Shown here: positions 1-13,359 of the stretch, piece after piece
Position numbering within the stretch: the stretch's first letter is position 1
How the letters are laid out: every line of letters begins with the position of its first letter
NCBI GenBank assembly: GCA_008360975.2
Contig: CM039184.1
Location: forward strand, 43,099,797 to 43,163,796
DNA: 64,000 bases
Direction of reading: 5' to 3'
Origin: Lichenostomus cassidix
Lineage: Eukaryota > Chordata > Aves > Passeriformes > Meliphagidae
Program-made: the position numbers and the translations under genes
The notes under the pieces: generated by a model
What the model was told of the DNA's origin: nothing
The model's input: the letters and a program-made list of their open reading frames with translations, nothing else
The model's database searches: none

Positions 1-3000
1 TCACATCAAACTGGCAGCATTAAGCAAAATGTGTTTTGTGATGTTACTGGGTAGATTTATATGCTGTAGCATGCAAACTCTGTATGGATTTTTATAAAGA
101 GTGCTGTAAACATCCTTTACTTGGGAGGAAATTATCTAATTAGACCTTGAAGGACGTAGAGAAATCAAATGGACAAGCATGGTTTTGGAGAGGCAGGCAG
201 ATTCAGTGAAGGGAGAGTCTGCTCTACGCAAGGATTTGGAATTCTTCTGCTTTAACCACTGATTCATCTTTCACATCTTATAAGACCCTTCTATCCAGGA
301 TATACACAATTCTCTTATGAAATTTGCACCCTTCCGCTGACACAGACCTAGTGTATCTCTGCCGATCAAGTTTTTGTGCTTTGGGAGAGCCCAGAAAACA
401 GTACTTGGCAAGAAAATGAATAATCTGGAGAAAAGCTTACTTTCTGAGATACCAATCTTTAACTTTACAATTGTTTCTCTAGAGGAAAAAAGATAAAACC
501 AGAGTGTACTGTAAAAATAGACTATATCTTTCACACTATTTCCCTCTTGTTTAATCCTGACCATGAACACAGAGAGCCAGAAGTGTCCAATATTGCTCAT
601 CAGTTTTTGGAAACTGGATGACCCTATTTTGTATGCTCAAACACAGACCCTTTCTAATTTGCTACTAGGAAAAACTCATTGGAATCCAAATAGTTCTAAT
701 CACAAATGTTATCTACAAAGACAAGGATGAGATGGTTATAATGTAACATAGATAACATTTTCAAGTGAAGTTGCTTTTGTTTTGGAAATCTTATTGTATT
801 TAGGGTTAGTTCTAGGCCTTAATCCAAACACACTGTGGTTTACTACAAGCTACCAGATGTTTTAATGCTCTCACCTTTCTGTGCTTTCTCAGGATGCTTT
901 TCTGTGTGTTAACTACCAAGATTTCCTAACTCTAATTGTCACCTAATGATGATGAAGGAAATTGATAACCTGATAGTGGCCACTTGTAAAGAGACCGACA
1001 GAGTGAGGGAAGTTAACTACTAATACAAACAGCATTTGTTGTTTCTTGATTATCTCAGTGAAGTCACACCTATCAGCAAGAATTGCACCCTGAAGATAAA
1101 ACCCTCTGCTCTGGGCTGGCTGCTTGTTTCTTGGCAGTTGCATTTGCTGTATTTCTAAGATGATAGCTGGAAAATGAAGCAAGCAAGTTCTCCTACTTTC
1201 TGTCTAATCTGAGAGACAGCTGATCTCCAAGATGATGCTTTAGAATTCAGGAAAATATTATATGTTCCTGTGAAGCCATTACCTTATTGCTGATCTGTAT
1301 CTCATGTCTCTTGTCTCTTCGCTGGCTGTGGTAGATGCTGCTGTTTTTTTTACCGGAGTATCAGGATGTGCACCATGCTGAGGAACCACAAATTCCACTC
1401 TTTGACTATTCCTTTTACTTTTGATGTCCTCTGATTGCAAGAAACAAACCAAGAAGCTGACAAGTTTTTCTTTGATTTTATGTAGTTTGTCTGGCTGGCT
1501 TGCTGTTTCTCAGGGTATATTTCAAGACAGATGGGTTTGGAAAAGTACTGGTGTGGAAAGAGAGTTGTCAGAGATTTCTGTGTTTTAATTTATAGTGATT
1601 TTTGCTTTTTTTTTCTTAATTTATCGAGATGCTTTTTGCATCATATGATTAGATTATGGCAGCTGAAGTATCTAGTTTTTTCTTGTGGTTGTTACCCATG
1701 CCTATACCATTAGTGTAGGAAGAATTTTGTGTAGTGATGGAAGTTCCTTGAAGTCAACAATTCAGTCAGGGTCTCTCTGCTGTCTTTGTAGTGACATAGT
1801 GTAGTGCCTGACCAACACCCCAAGAACACCTGGGCAGATCTGTAGCTTACTGCCTACTATTCCTTTTCCTTAACCTGGAGAACCCATATATGTATTGTGT
1901 TTAAGTATTTCTGTCTCAGAAATCAGATGGATACTTATGGTGGGTTTTTTGTTTGTTTTTAAGTTAAAATATGAGAACCTAAAGCTTCTTATAAGATAAT
2001 CAAACAAAACCAGGTATGTTTAGAAAGCAATACGTTATATATATAACAGTATTATTTTTTTTTCTGGAAAAGCATCTTGACAGTCCAACCAATGTCAAAC
2101 TTTTGATTTAATTTCTTAATAACAATAATCTACTCATGCACTGAGGAATGTTGAATAAAAGACTGCTTGTGCTCTTAACACTATAATAATATAAGATGTT
2201 CAGAATGAGAAAATATTGAAGAGTATTCCTAGAGAAATGTGTTAACCTCATCTTTAGTGGGAGATATCAGCACTAAAGAAATTTGAACTGATGTCATTGA
2301 ATTGACTTGCTTTCAGACTGGAAAGTGAAAAAAGCAACAGTGATTCTGTGGAGAGAATGCTGGTACAGAAAAACTACATTTTTTATTTATCTCTTTGCTT
2401 TCCCAGAGATAATTTCTTTGTATTTTTCTTTTTATGTACTCCTTTCATTTTTCATCTTTCATCTGTTGCCATGAGATAATGTCTGTTACAAGCAATCATA
2501 CTGGCACAGGTGCAACTGATTTTACTAGATCACTTATTTCAGTGACATCAGCTGTCACTATTTATGGTAAATCTGTCAGTCCTTAAAGGTAAAAAAAATG
2601 GTTCCAGTACTCTTAGTGATAAAGGTAATAAGTTTCAGAGGAAGAAATTATAAAAACCCGTGCAGTCGTTTGCCATCAAATTTTTGTCTTGAGATAGAAA
2701 AGTTTAATTAATCCTTATCAGCTGCACATTGTGGCAGTAAATACACTTTATCTTGTGGCAATATGCAAAAACCTGCTATCCTAAGCAGTCTCAGAGCTAA
2801 GTCTCATAAATCAAAATAGAGAATGTTTTTGGGATGAAATGACGATCAAAGTTGAGTGTTGGCACATAGCAGCACTGCTGTTGAATCATAATTGTGGCCA
2901 CATAGGTCTACATTGTGTGGCCAGATGTTGGTACTTCTCTGATCCTCTGTAACAAAGAATCACAAGACACAGTGGGGGCAGGCAGCAAGTTAGTGTAATT

Positions 3001-6000
3001 GAGATTCTAGTGACAATAAGCAAGCCACAGCAGAGAAATCCAAACAGGAGAAGTCAATAGCTCATGTATGGATGATAACCAGTACCTCCAAACTAACACT
3101 GCAGACAAGTTCTAAGTAATTGTGTCTTGTTTGCATATACATTGTTTTGCTTTTCCCATGAAGCTGATGAATGTTAATTTGGTAGAAGTGACATTTGCTT
3201 GGTAGCATTCTTGATTGGCCAATTTTTTCTGCTGTCACTCTGGAATAAACCAGCAAGTCTCTTACCTAATGGATCTGATAGACATTCTGACAGTCCAATC
3301 AAGGAAGATCAACTTCTAAGAAGAATTCACAATTTAACTAAATAACTACTGGTTCAAATACTAAACTCATCAAAGATTTTTTTTTTTTTGATTTTAACTA
3401 ACAACTAGTTCACAATTGTGAATGTATGAAATAATAATACAGAAACTCGGATACTCACATATTTAAGTGACATACTTTTGAGTCCTAAAACTGTTCCAAT
3501 TTGCTTGAGTTCGAGTTACTCAGCCACCAGCTTGTACTACTGTATCTGCTGGTAATTCTGCACCAATCTAATCTTTCGTGATCTGAAGACCATGAAATTT
3601 CATTCATTATACCATAAAAATAGCCTGTTTTCACAATATAGGCTAATGAGTTGTTATATGTTTGTAGCACTTTTTCCAGATGATGGCAGTTCAGAATTGA
3701 AGGCTTGTCAGGCAGCCCATGCAGCCTTGGATATCTTCAGTGTTTCTTACATGTTTTACCACTCAGGTTTTTATCTTTCTCATGCTTCTTTTGACAGCTC
3801 TAGCTGCCTTTCTCTTGTCTTTTTCAACCTGTTCATTTTTGTTGTCTGACTTGCATCAGTCTTCTTTCTGATCTGTTCTTTCTCTCTAACCCGGCTCAGT
3901 ACACCAGCATTACTACTTTTGAGGATAGAGAGATGTTCCTCTAAGGGCTGTAACACCTATGGGTCTGACCTTTCTAAAGTCCACATTGTGTTTTGTTTCT
4001 TGTCTCTTCACACCTCTGCTGCAAAATTCAAGAGTTGCTTTATTACTGTATGCTCTCTCTGGCAAGTACAACAGTGTAGAGAAATTACATGATAGCCATA
4101 TTTAGGTTTGTAAGTGGTTTATTTGTTTATAAAACCAAAACTGCAATATATGTATATACTTTGAACAATGGACTATTTATCTATGTGCAAACTTTTTTAC
4201 ACTTGTATGTGTAGCAATTTCATCTGATAAATATACATTTGTATGGGATTTGCACTGGTAAAAACAAGGAGTTAAATTATGATGTATTGTGAACTGCTTG
4301 CACAGAAATAGAGAATGTATTTGGTTGACACTGCAGCAAAGATGACTGGAAAGAAGAATAGAGGAGTTATGTATGCATGTTCCCACAAATATTTTATTTT
4401 CATTTAAAGCTTTTGGCTGATTTTTTTTTTTCTTTTTTTTCACTTAGAAATGCTTTCTGAGTACTTGGTTCAGGCATTTTCTAATGCACTATAATACCTC
4501 ATTCAGTGATTGTGCCTGCAAAAGCTTGTAAGGACTTGAAAATTTAGCAATATCTCCCCATAGATAAACCTTCTATTGTGAGCATTTTTGTAAAGCTTTT
4601 CCTTTGAGTACATCTCTTTTGGACTACTTCATAGCAGAAACTTGTTAAGTAGGATTTTTATCACTCTGTTGCTAGAGATAGATGGAAATAACTATCTAAT
4701 AATAGAGATAGTAAATTTAAAGAAATTCTTTTGGGGGTTTTTTTTGGGTATGCAACTGTCCATTAAAGGTATGTGTGCATATGGTTCTCTATTATCCTTC
4801 ATAAATGACTGTGGAAAAGTGCAGTGACAAAAAGGGAGAAGTATCAACATTTTCCTACTTTACTGAAGATAAATACCTCATTAGTGAGGAACAATGTTTT
4901 TAGGTGTCATGTTCTTGGCTGGTTAAATGTGTACAGTTTCAATCTCCAGTTTTCTCTCTGGAGTTTATTCATTTCATTTTTAGTCACTTACAAATTTTTT
5001 TTTTTTTTTGCATTGTAGCCAGGGAAAATTGTGTTTCAGTCCCATGCCACTTGTATCCCCTTTTGTAGAGATTTAAATACCTCCCTGCAATATGTTAATC
5101 AGGATGATGTTTGTTCTTGAAATCTCAGTTATGTTGTGAGAAATAAAGAGTATTTTTTGTAATATTTCAGCCTTTGCTCAAAATATATCTAATAGGTTAG
5201 TGGAAACCAAGCCTAGTACTACAATTTTTAACAAGAAGGCTTTTTTTGACCCTTCCTAACATGTCCTAGTTCAGAAAAATAGTGCCTTTTTGTATATAGA
5301 CGTCATTTACCACCTCCAGGCCAACTTTTCTCACAATGTATGTAATTTTCCTACATTTTTTTTCTTAGCTTTTGCTCATAGGATTGACTTTTCCTTGTTT
5401 TCTTTTCATTCCTGCTGGAAACTTCGTCTTGCAGCTTGACACAGTTTATAGTGAATCAAAATGCTGTGTGCAAACTTATGAATCCTCAATTCAGATTATT
5501 ATAATTGTATTGTAGTTTATATAACTGCAAATACCTGAGTTGCCAGGGTATCCCACCAGGATTTTAATATGTCCTGACATCCCTGGGGTGGGTGTTACTG
5601 GTTAGATTTATAGGTAGTGAAGATGGCTTTATCTGCTTTCTAGTCTGAGGTCAAGATAAATAAATATAAAAAACCACCACCAAATAGTGGAATATGCACA
5701 CTTGTATTTTGATTAAGAGCTGGATGCACAGGAAAAATTTTCCCCTAGCTCTTATCTCAGTAATGATTAATGATTATAACAAGCAGCTCTTACACTGCAA
5801 AATATTTACAAACAGAGAAGGAACTTGAGTAAAACACCATTTTAAAAAAAGAAAAAAAAAAGGCCTGCCATATAATCCAAACAACAACAAAAATACCACT
5901 TTAAGTAAATGTTTTCAATAATAAAATAAAGCTTTGTGGAAATGGCCACTCTGAAATACTTGCCACTTGCTGCTTTTTATTGTCTTCACGAGTTTTCGAA

Positions 6001-9000
6001 TTAATTTTCATTATCATCTGTGTTTGAAAAGGTAAATTTGCAGAGTTAAAAGGCAGATGTGAAGCAAGTGAACAGGTTCCTACTTAGAGTGAAGACAGTA
6101 ACAGTGTTTCATGTGCTTTTTTTAGAGACAGCACACTCAGTTCTTTTATTTTCTGTTTCTCACAACTTACTATGTCAAGTATTCATGGAGATATCAGTTA
6201 AAACAATATTATTTTAAAAGTAGGGAAAGTTAAGACCATAAACTTTAGAACTGTGTGTGCAAATTGGGTTAAAACTACCATGATAAAAGCTTCTGCCATG
6301 GTCCTAGTTTCTGAGGAGGCTAACAAAAAGTGAGAGTAGGTTTATCTATTTTTTACTAATTTTTTGCTCTCTATATAAGATGAAAGTATTAACAAAACAT
6401 GGAGGAGCAAATTTTCAATGTAAAAATAGTTTGCTCTTTGATTTTATACTTTATTCTGAAAAGGTTAGGAATGGAGTTTTGACTGTTTCTAAACACATTT
6501 CTATTAGCTAAAAGTAATTTTACTCTTTCAGTACAAAAAGATATATTCAGATCCCTTAGGATCCTAAATAACTTACTTCATCACAGTAAATTCTAACTCC
6601 ATGTGTGGAATTTTTACACAGGAATTATAAATATTCTTTTTTTCCCCCCAATGCATTCACTGCATTGTTTGTCTAGTTCAGGTTTCCTTTTTAATGTTAC
6701 ATTGGTGCTTGATTTCATCTTGCAGAGATTTCAATACAATAAATAATTTTTTAAAAAGCCTTAAACATCACTGAAGTGCTTTCATTGCCATCTCCACGGC
6801 AAATCTGCTGAATGATTTTCAGCAAGTATGAGCTTACTCCACAGCTAGACAGTAAGTATTAGAATCTGAGTGAGAAAAAACAGCATTTATAACAGTGATG
6901 TTTTAAATTAATTTCACTTACTTGCAGCTGCTACCCAACCTGGTAACAGAATTAAAAAAAAAAATTAATTGAATTACCAAAAGAAAGAGCATGCTGACTC
7001 TAACTTTTTTATTTCTTTTGTCTCTCTGCATGGTCTTGGCTTCTGTTTGGAAAGATGCAGTCTGAAACTCCCTATGAGACAGAACTGTCTGCCTGAGATA
7101 TCTTAAATCCATTAAAAATATTCAAGCAGAGAACTGGTTTTGCTCAGCAGGATTTAAAGGGCATTGCTAAAAAAAATAGAGATTTCTAAATTTATCTAAT
7201 TTCATGTTGAAGTGACGCCATATGTCACAAAGATGAAAACATGCCACAGCTACCAGTATCAGAGCTTTTCCTTTTGTCCTGAGTTAGCTTAATACATGGA
7301 AATTTAATCAATGAATCTGCAGAGACAATAATTCACTTGTTATCCTTTATTTAAATTTGGAGCAGGATGATTTCCATAGGTACAAAATATCCCCTGATAC
7401 TAATAAAGTCGGCACAAGTTTCAGATGTTTCATAGTGCTGAAAATAAGGCCACAGTGGTTTAGGGGAAAATATATAGCAAGCATGTTAAAAAAATACAGT
7501 GTAAGGCAGTTTTGTCAGATTCTGACAGAGACAGCTAGACAAAAGTCTTATGCAGACTAGCAGCCCAATGAAGGAGTTATTTCCATCTATCATAATTCTG
7601 AGGTCCCAAAAAATTGCTACATAAATTACTTTGGTTTGCTTGCTTTGCATCTTTGCAAAAAGTATTTTAAAAATCCAGAAAAAATATATTCCCAAGCTAA
7701 GAATTTAGAAACAAATGGCTTAAGAAATTCTTTTGGCTGCTTGCCAAGAAAAATCTTAAAACCTTCCCATTCGATGTCTGTTGTTAGCAGATGAGGTTCA
7801 GGTTTTGTTTGAATTGTGTTCTCTGCTCTGAAACACTTGGCACCTCCAAAAATAGTACTTCCCAGTCTTTCCTGAGCTGTGAATCCTCTGTTGCCTGCAA
7901 TTCTGATGATGTACTTCACTCTTGGACATTGCTGTGACTGTGGAAAGCTGACAATCCCTTTTAAAGTGAGGTCATCTCTGGTTACATACAAAGTAAGTAC
8001 AGACCATTGCTAGGGATGGACAAAACCAAAGTTAGATTACATTTATCTTCTATCTCTGTATTCATCTGAAGGCAGGAATTCTGTTCTTTGTAAGATTTGT
8101 CAGAAAGAAGGAAACAGGGGGCCTTTTCCAAAGAGATCAATACCATTTCATAGAGTTGCATGATACCGAATGTGTCCAGAGGAATAATCAATACCATTAA
8201 ACAGTGACAAATATTTTTACAGTGCTTTTTATAGTTAGAATTTTTAGTTCTTAAAATTTAATGAAGCACTGCTAAGTTCTTGCTATGAGCTTGCTCTCTT
8301 GCTGTTTTTATATATTTCAAATATTCAGCACTGACATAGTAACTAAATACATGAATTTAGAGATGTGAGTTCAGCATTTGAAAATCAGATAAGGAACTTA
8401 ATAAAATTTTTTTGTGAAGACCTGCCCAAGTAAGGACCAGCTTTGTATTTTTCTGAGATAGCTACCCTTTATTTAAGAAAACACCAAAAAACAACCAAAG
8501 ACAAACCATGCAAAGATAGAGATTTCTCAATCAATCTGTGCAATCTATTTTCTTAATTCTTTATCTCTCCTTTAAAAATATTTCCCTAATGCCTAAACTA
8601 AATTCAAATATGATCCCTTTCTTTTACTATCTAATCTGAGCATTGAAAACATTTGTTTTCTCCTAGAAGGTTTCTCTGTATTTGAAGACTCTTGGGTGAT
8701 CCCTTCTCAGATTTCCCTTCAATTCCAAGTTGTCCAGGCAGGGACTCTCATCATAGTGCCTGTCCTCATAGCCCAGACAGTCCTTGATTCCTGTGAGCTG
8801 TAACAAGGTACAAAAAGAGCACTCAATACTCTACTGTTCCATCCTCCTGGATTCCTAATGCCCTCCTAGGTAGCATCTGAGCTAAATATATTAGTTCTGC
8901 TATTAGTTTTAAAGGGCACTGAAGTGAAAATTGAAGATGAGACTCTTGCTGTCTCTCATAAATATCAACTTCTTTTATTCCATATATTTATTGAACCAAA

Positions 9001-10000
9001 AAAGTTTTCACAGAAGTTCTGAGTTAGTTACAAGCTGACGGCAAGATGTTACGGTGCATTTCTTTTACAGACTGATCCTCAGATTGTTACCTAGAGACAT
9101 TTTGAGAATCCTCTGTGGTCCTGCCTTAAGATGGGACTAAAATATCTTCAATTTCCTGGCATAAATCAATCTGATGGGAATGTTATTGCAAATAACCATA
9201 TCATAACAGAACATGTGTTGATGTTTCTGCAGAACTCATACCTTTCTATCAAGCACAACCTCCTTAGTTTTTCACAAGATAAAAAATATATTAGCAGACT
9301 TATGTATGCTGGTCTGAGTCTGGCAATAATAATATTTGTGAACTTGCCCTAGGAGGGAATTTACCAATTTCATGGAAATATATTCTTATCATGGTGGAAA
9401 GAGTTCCTTTTAGTGGGAAGGGAAAAAAGGAAAAATACTATAGAATTTTATGTGATATTATACTAACAGGCTTTTCTCTGATTTTTATTTGTAGTTATTA
9501 TTTTGCAGTGCTAGAATATTAATTTAAGGCTCCTTTTTCTTCTTACATGGGTATAAACTTAATATTCTTGACACTTCTCTGGTAATCTAATTCGGTGTGC
9601 ATTTTGATATCTGTGGGTGATTACTAAAAAAACCCACCACACTCAAGTGACAAAGATGAGCTTGCATTTGGCCAGGTTATTTTGTTCCTTGCTAACTATC
9701 TATAAGTGCATGGATAACTGCTGCATAACTGTCTAGCAAATCTAACAACCATTTGGCTAATCAGTTGAAAGTAAACAAAGAAGGAAAGTTATTTGGCATT
9801 TCCAGAATGGGCAATATACCTCTTGCTATATCTGCCTGACTTAGCAGAGGTTCTCAAAATGTATGTTTGTAGGAAAAACAAGGAGTTTGCCTCATGAAGA
9901 TACAATTTCCCTAGTGGCTTCTTCTCCTTGGTTTTCATTGTGCTCTTTGATATTATTTTATTATTCAGGATTCTGGTTGCTTCTGTCTTCTGATTTACTT
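1..10000. other. AT-rich non-coding stretch, no gene recognised
   Basis: No protein family, RNA gene or dispersed repeat could be recognised here on either strand. Open frames are short and biased to Phe, Leu, Ile, Ser and Lys, as expected by chance in AT-rich DNA. Visible simple tracts are a run of 13 T at 3377-3389, a T-rich tract at 4422-4440 and a run of 15 T at 4995-5009. The one frame worth a second look is on the minus strand at 7626-8009 and is treated separately. A moderately GC-richer, C/T-leaning patch lies at about 8690-8880 without any recognisable signal. Confidence 0.7.
7626..8009 (-). other. Exon-like open frame, weak candidate only
   Basis: The frame is open for 128 codons on the minus strand, starting directly after an acceptor-like sequence. 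Reading minus, a branch-point-like CTAAC is followed by the T/C-leaning segment GGTTTTGTCCATCCCTAG, which ends at 8010. The composition is less skewed than neighbouring chance frames, with charged and polar residues mixed throughout. No protein family is recognised. No convincing GTRAGT donor is visible inside the frame, which counts against a normal internal exon. A chance ORF, or an old retrocopy fragment, is as likely as an exon. Confidence 0.12.
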
Positions 10001-10018
10001 AAAAAAAAAAAAAAAAAA
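10001..10018. repeat. Poly(A) run, 18 A
   Basis: This is an uninterrupted run of 18 A followed by GC and six more A. It could be a plain mononucleotide tract or the tail of a small retrocopy ending here. No recognisable parent sequence was seen upstream. It lies about 270 bp from the LTR that starts at 10292. Confidence 0.8.
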
Positions 10019-10291
10019 GCAAAAAACCTGCACTACTACCACAGTAATTGAAAGTAAAATGACCTGGCTACTGTGCAGTATGAAAAGCAAACACTGGAAA
10101 TACCACTTGCTCACTCTAATTTTCTGTTTCCTGAATTACATTTTCTATGATGTATCCTCTTAGGTCTGCCATGATAATCTGTTGAGGTGCTGAGAAAAGC
10201 CATATATTAGCAAAACAACGATTGGAAAAAGGGGAAAGTGCTGCTTTGATGAAGTACTCTCCGAAAGTAGGCTTGTGCCCTGTTATGTCAC

Positions 10292-10702
10292 TGTGGGAGG
10301 CTGACCCTGGCTGGATGCCAGGTGTCTGCCAAAGCCGTTGTAAGACTCCACTTCTCAGCTGGACAGGGAGAGAATATAGAACAAAAGAAAGATGGGAATG
10401 GGGATTGTAGTCAGTTGTCTCTGTTGCAGCTTCTTCCTCAGGGGAAGTCTTGCTCCTCTCTCCTCTTGCTGCTGCTGTACAGGTTTTTTGGGTTTGTTTT
10501 TTCCCCTGTATTAAATATGTTATCCCAGAAGCACTACCACCACTGCTGATGGGCTTGGCCTTGTCCAGTGGCAGGTCCATCTTGAGGCTGGCTGGCATTG
10601 ACTCTGTTGGACAGAGAGGAAGCTTGTCCCAGAAGCCACTCTGTAGTCTCTGTTCCACCCCAAGCCCTTTAAAAACCTTGTCACACAAGCCTGTACCATA
10701 CA
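10292..10702 (-). mobile_element. Avian endogenous retrovirus LTR (solo, minus strand)
   Basis: This 411-bp block has the TG...CA termini of a retroviral LTR. Read on the minus strand it begins TGTATGG at 10702 and ends CCTCCCACA at 10292. It is GC-richer than the surrounding DNA. Its last 80 bp (10299-10378) are clearly related to the LTR end at 13118-13200, sharing the GCTGACC-TTGGCTG-ATGCCAGGTG core and the CAGCT-GACAGGG-GAGA block. A TATTTAA promoter-like element (minus) lies near 10515. No matching target-site duplication was found (flanks GTCAC and CCTGT), so an end may be eroded or misplaced. Open frames of 195 aa (minus) and 104 aa (plus) crossing it are judged incidental to LTR sequence. 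The orientation is inferred from resemblance to bird ERV LTRs. Confidence 0.72.
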
Positions 10703-13112
10703 CCTGTGCCTGGCTTCTCTGTATTGTTTGCAGCTGTGAGACTGGAGGAGGTTTAGCAGGCTGACTAGGGTGGCAGCTGTGCTAATGCCAAAACAGAATC
10801 AAATGCTATTATCTCCTTCTGTGTTGTTACCAGGTGCATTCGTACAGCCCCAAAGCTCCTTCAAATGAAATTGAGTAGAGGCTTCTTGTTTGGAGCTATG
10901 ATATTTCTTCCATTTCCATGCAACAAATTTCCCTTTTGACTGGAACAAATTATGTAGTTCTTGCAGCAAAGAGAAATGAAAGAAATGTCAGGGCTATCAT
11001 CCAAGGTGGAATTCAATTCTTACCTTTTCTATTACAGAAATGTGAAGCAGAACTATTATCTCTTCTGTGGAGGCTCTGCTTACTGAACGTAAAGTAATAC
11101 AGTTCAAGTGAAATTGCTAATGATTTTATATGGAAAGACTGGTAGGGAAAATAACCTTTTGGGGAAAATATGACTTACTAAGAGATGATTGTCCTTTAGT
11201 CAGAAGTAGTTACTCTTATTCCATACTAAAATAAATGCATTTATATCCTTTTTCCTCAGCGCATTCAGTGTTAAACTCAATTGTTCACATTATCTACAAG
11301 ATCTGTTTTTGTCCTGTAGATTATTTCTTGAAAGGCCAAAGCTGCATATATGTATGGATGGTTTCCTCTAACACAAGGGCTTTCTAGAGGGAAGTCGCAG
11401 GTAGTTAAATGTATTTCTTACTGTTTTTCTTATTATTTGGATTTACTGTGCACCTAACAACAGCAATGTAACTGTTATATACTTTGAAACATATGCTATA
11501 TGCACCTATTTATTAACAAGCAGAAACCCCCCCCCAGACTAAACCTGTACTAAATCTACTCAATTGTATTTGTCAGGCATAATATGCAAGTTTCAAAAAT
11601 GTTTCAATAAATGTTGAATGCTCACACCATTTTTCTTCTTAGGGGAGTGGGTGTGGGGTGGAGAGATATTTTCTAATTATAAACTATTTTCCAGTATTTT
11701 CCCCGTATTCTGACATAATGTTTACATTGAGCCAGCAGGGTGATTCTTTTCTGAACTTGACTGGCAGGTTATTCTATTTAATCAACTGTCACAAGTTAAG
11801 TATTTAATTTTCTGTAAACCTGAGGGGGTTTTTTATATCTTTCAATAAGTTCTTGTCATCTCCTTCACATATATATATCTATATATAATTTCTATCATCT
11901 ATATATATATCTATATCAATCTAACCTTGCTCTGAGAAGGTTAAAAACCACATTAGTACAAATAGCAGTGGACATCAATTGATCCTGGAAAGGGATGGAA
12001 TTAGTTTATTTGGGATAGACCCTTGTGCTGGAAAGCAGTTAAAATGAAATTTATGTACCATTCCCGACACTACCTCTTCTGTTGACTACATTACTTTGTA
12101 AATGCTGGATTATCATTAATCTTTCTGTACACATAAATTATCAAGAAACTTTGCATTTTGTCCACAGCCTAAACTGCATTAATAATAAATATATCAGTGC
12201 ACGAATAACATGGAAGGTTAGATAACACTAATGTACCACAGATCTTCTGCTTTATCCTCCTTCAAATCTACTCATTGATTCATTTGCATCCACATATGAT
12301 CCTGCAGCCTGACCTGAAGTCAAGGCTCTGGGTGAATGTACCTTCACTACCCTTTTCTTTCTGAAGCTAATTAGAAAGACAAAATTTGTTGTTGTGTTGA
12401 TGTGGGTTTTTTTTCCTTTTCTGTGTAATGAAAAATGAGAATTTCATTCTTCCTTTGATGCGATAGTCAATATTTCCTTTTCAGAATAGGAATTAATTTT
12501 AAGAAAATGAAAGCATATTCTACATATGTACTTCAAAAGATGTCTAATGAAAGTGATGAGAGGAATTTAATTAATTGTAGTGGTCAATACTTTTTTAATG
12601 GATAAACTCCTGCAGTTATTTCCCTTTGAAACTGAAGTATATCTGAACTTTTTGAGGAGTGTAGGCAGAAGGTTGAAACAAAAACATGGGTATGTGATGA
12701 ACAGTGTGAATTTCTCACATCTCCTTTTTATAAGTATGAACAGCTCCTTTCTTTGTATCTCCTTTGATTCTATTCACTTAGGAAATTTTCACTACCTCAA
12801 AGCAAACTTCATTCGTTTTCAAACTACTTCTCTTAAAAAATCCAACCCAAAAAATTGGTATCTCCCTCATTTTGCAAGTTTCCCTTTGCAAATATTTATT
12901 TTTCTGAAATGTTATAGCCATAATAACCCCCAAATTTATTTCATTTTTGCCTCATGCACAGAGGTCCACACTTCTCCAAAGTATGCTATTGCTCCCTGGT
13001 TTATATGAAGCCATGAATGATGTTACAGTCTTCAGAAGCACCTTAGAGATGCAGAACCAAAATAAAAATCATGGCCTGCAGATTAGCCCACACTGGGTGC
13101 CAAAAAGCACAG
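10703..13112. other. Non-coding spacer between two ERV pieces
   Basis: No retroviral gag, pol or env motif was recognised between the two LTR pieces, so they are probably independent insertions rather than the two ends of one provirus. The sequence is AT-rich like the background. It contains a run of nine C at 11527-11535 and a TA/ATCT-rich tract at 11868-11918. A plus-strand frame of 142 codons (12580-13008) is rich in Phe, Ser and Leu and shows no known motif. Confidence 0.65.
11868..11918. repeat. (TA)n / ATCTATA simple repeat
   Basis: Two short runs of alternating TA, each ending in ATCTATAT-type units, are separated by about 15 bp of mixed sequence. It looks like an imperfect dinucleotide microsatellite, likely to be length-variable. 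Confidence 0.8.
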
Positions 13113-13345
13113 TGTTGGGCTGACCTTGGCTGTATGCCAGGTGCCCGTGTCTGTTGCTACACTATTGCTCCCCTTCCCAGCTAGACAGGGGAGAAAAAAT
13201 AATATGGAAATTTACTAAAGCAAAAGCTTTCATGTGCACAAGCAAATAGTAAAAAAAAAATATATAGATTTATTCTCACTTCCCATCAGTGAGTGACATT
13301 CAGCCACTTCCTGGGAAGCAGGGCTTCAGCACACATAGTGGTTTC
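13113..13345 (-). mobile_element. Partial ERV LTR end (minus strand)
   Basis: On the minus strand this segment ends in GGTCAGCCCAACA at 13113, a CA terminus related to that of the LTR at 10292. Still reading minus, an AATAAA-type polyadenylation signal (TTTATT on plus near 13269) precedes the terminal 150 bp, as expected for R-U5. The 80 bp at 13118-13200 are homologous to 10299-10378. The far end of the LTR (U3) seems to be missing: by about 13345 the sequence passes into pol-like coding sequence. It looks like the 3' end of a provirus with a large internal deletion. The boundary at 13345 is approximate. Confidence 0.65.
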
Positions 13346-13359
13346 ACCAGAATGCATTG

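Noticed and set aside
10116..10703. 195-codon minus-strand open frame, the longest in the window
   Set aside because: It lies almost wholly inside the LTR at 10292-10702 and runs past its end. The frame has no protein motif and overlaps other open frames on the plus strand, as expected in GC-richer LTR sequence with few stops.
12580..13008. 142-codon plus-strand frame as a gene
   Set aside because: Phe/Ser/Leu/Ile-rich composition typical of chance frames in AT-rich DNA, no motif, and no promoter or splice context.
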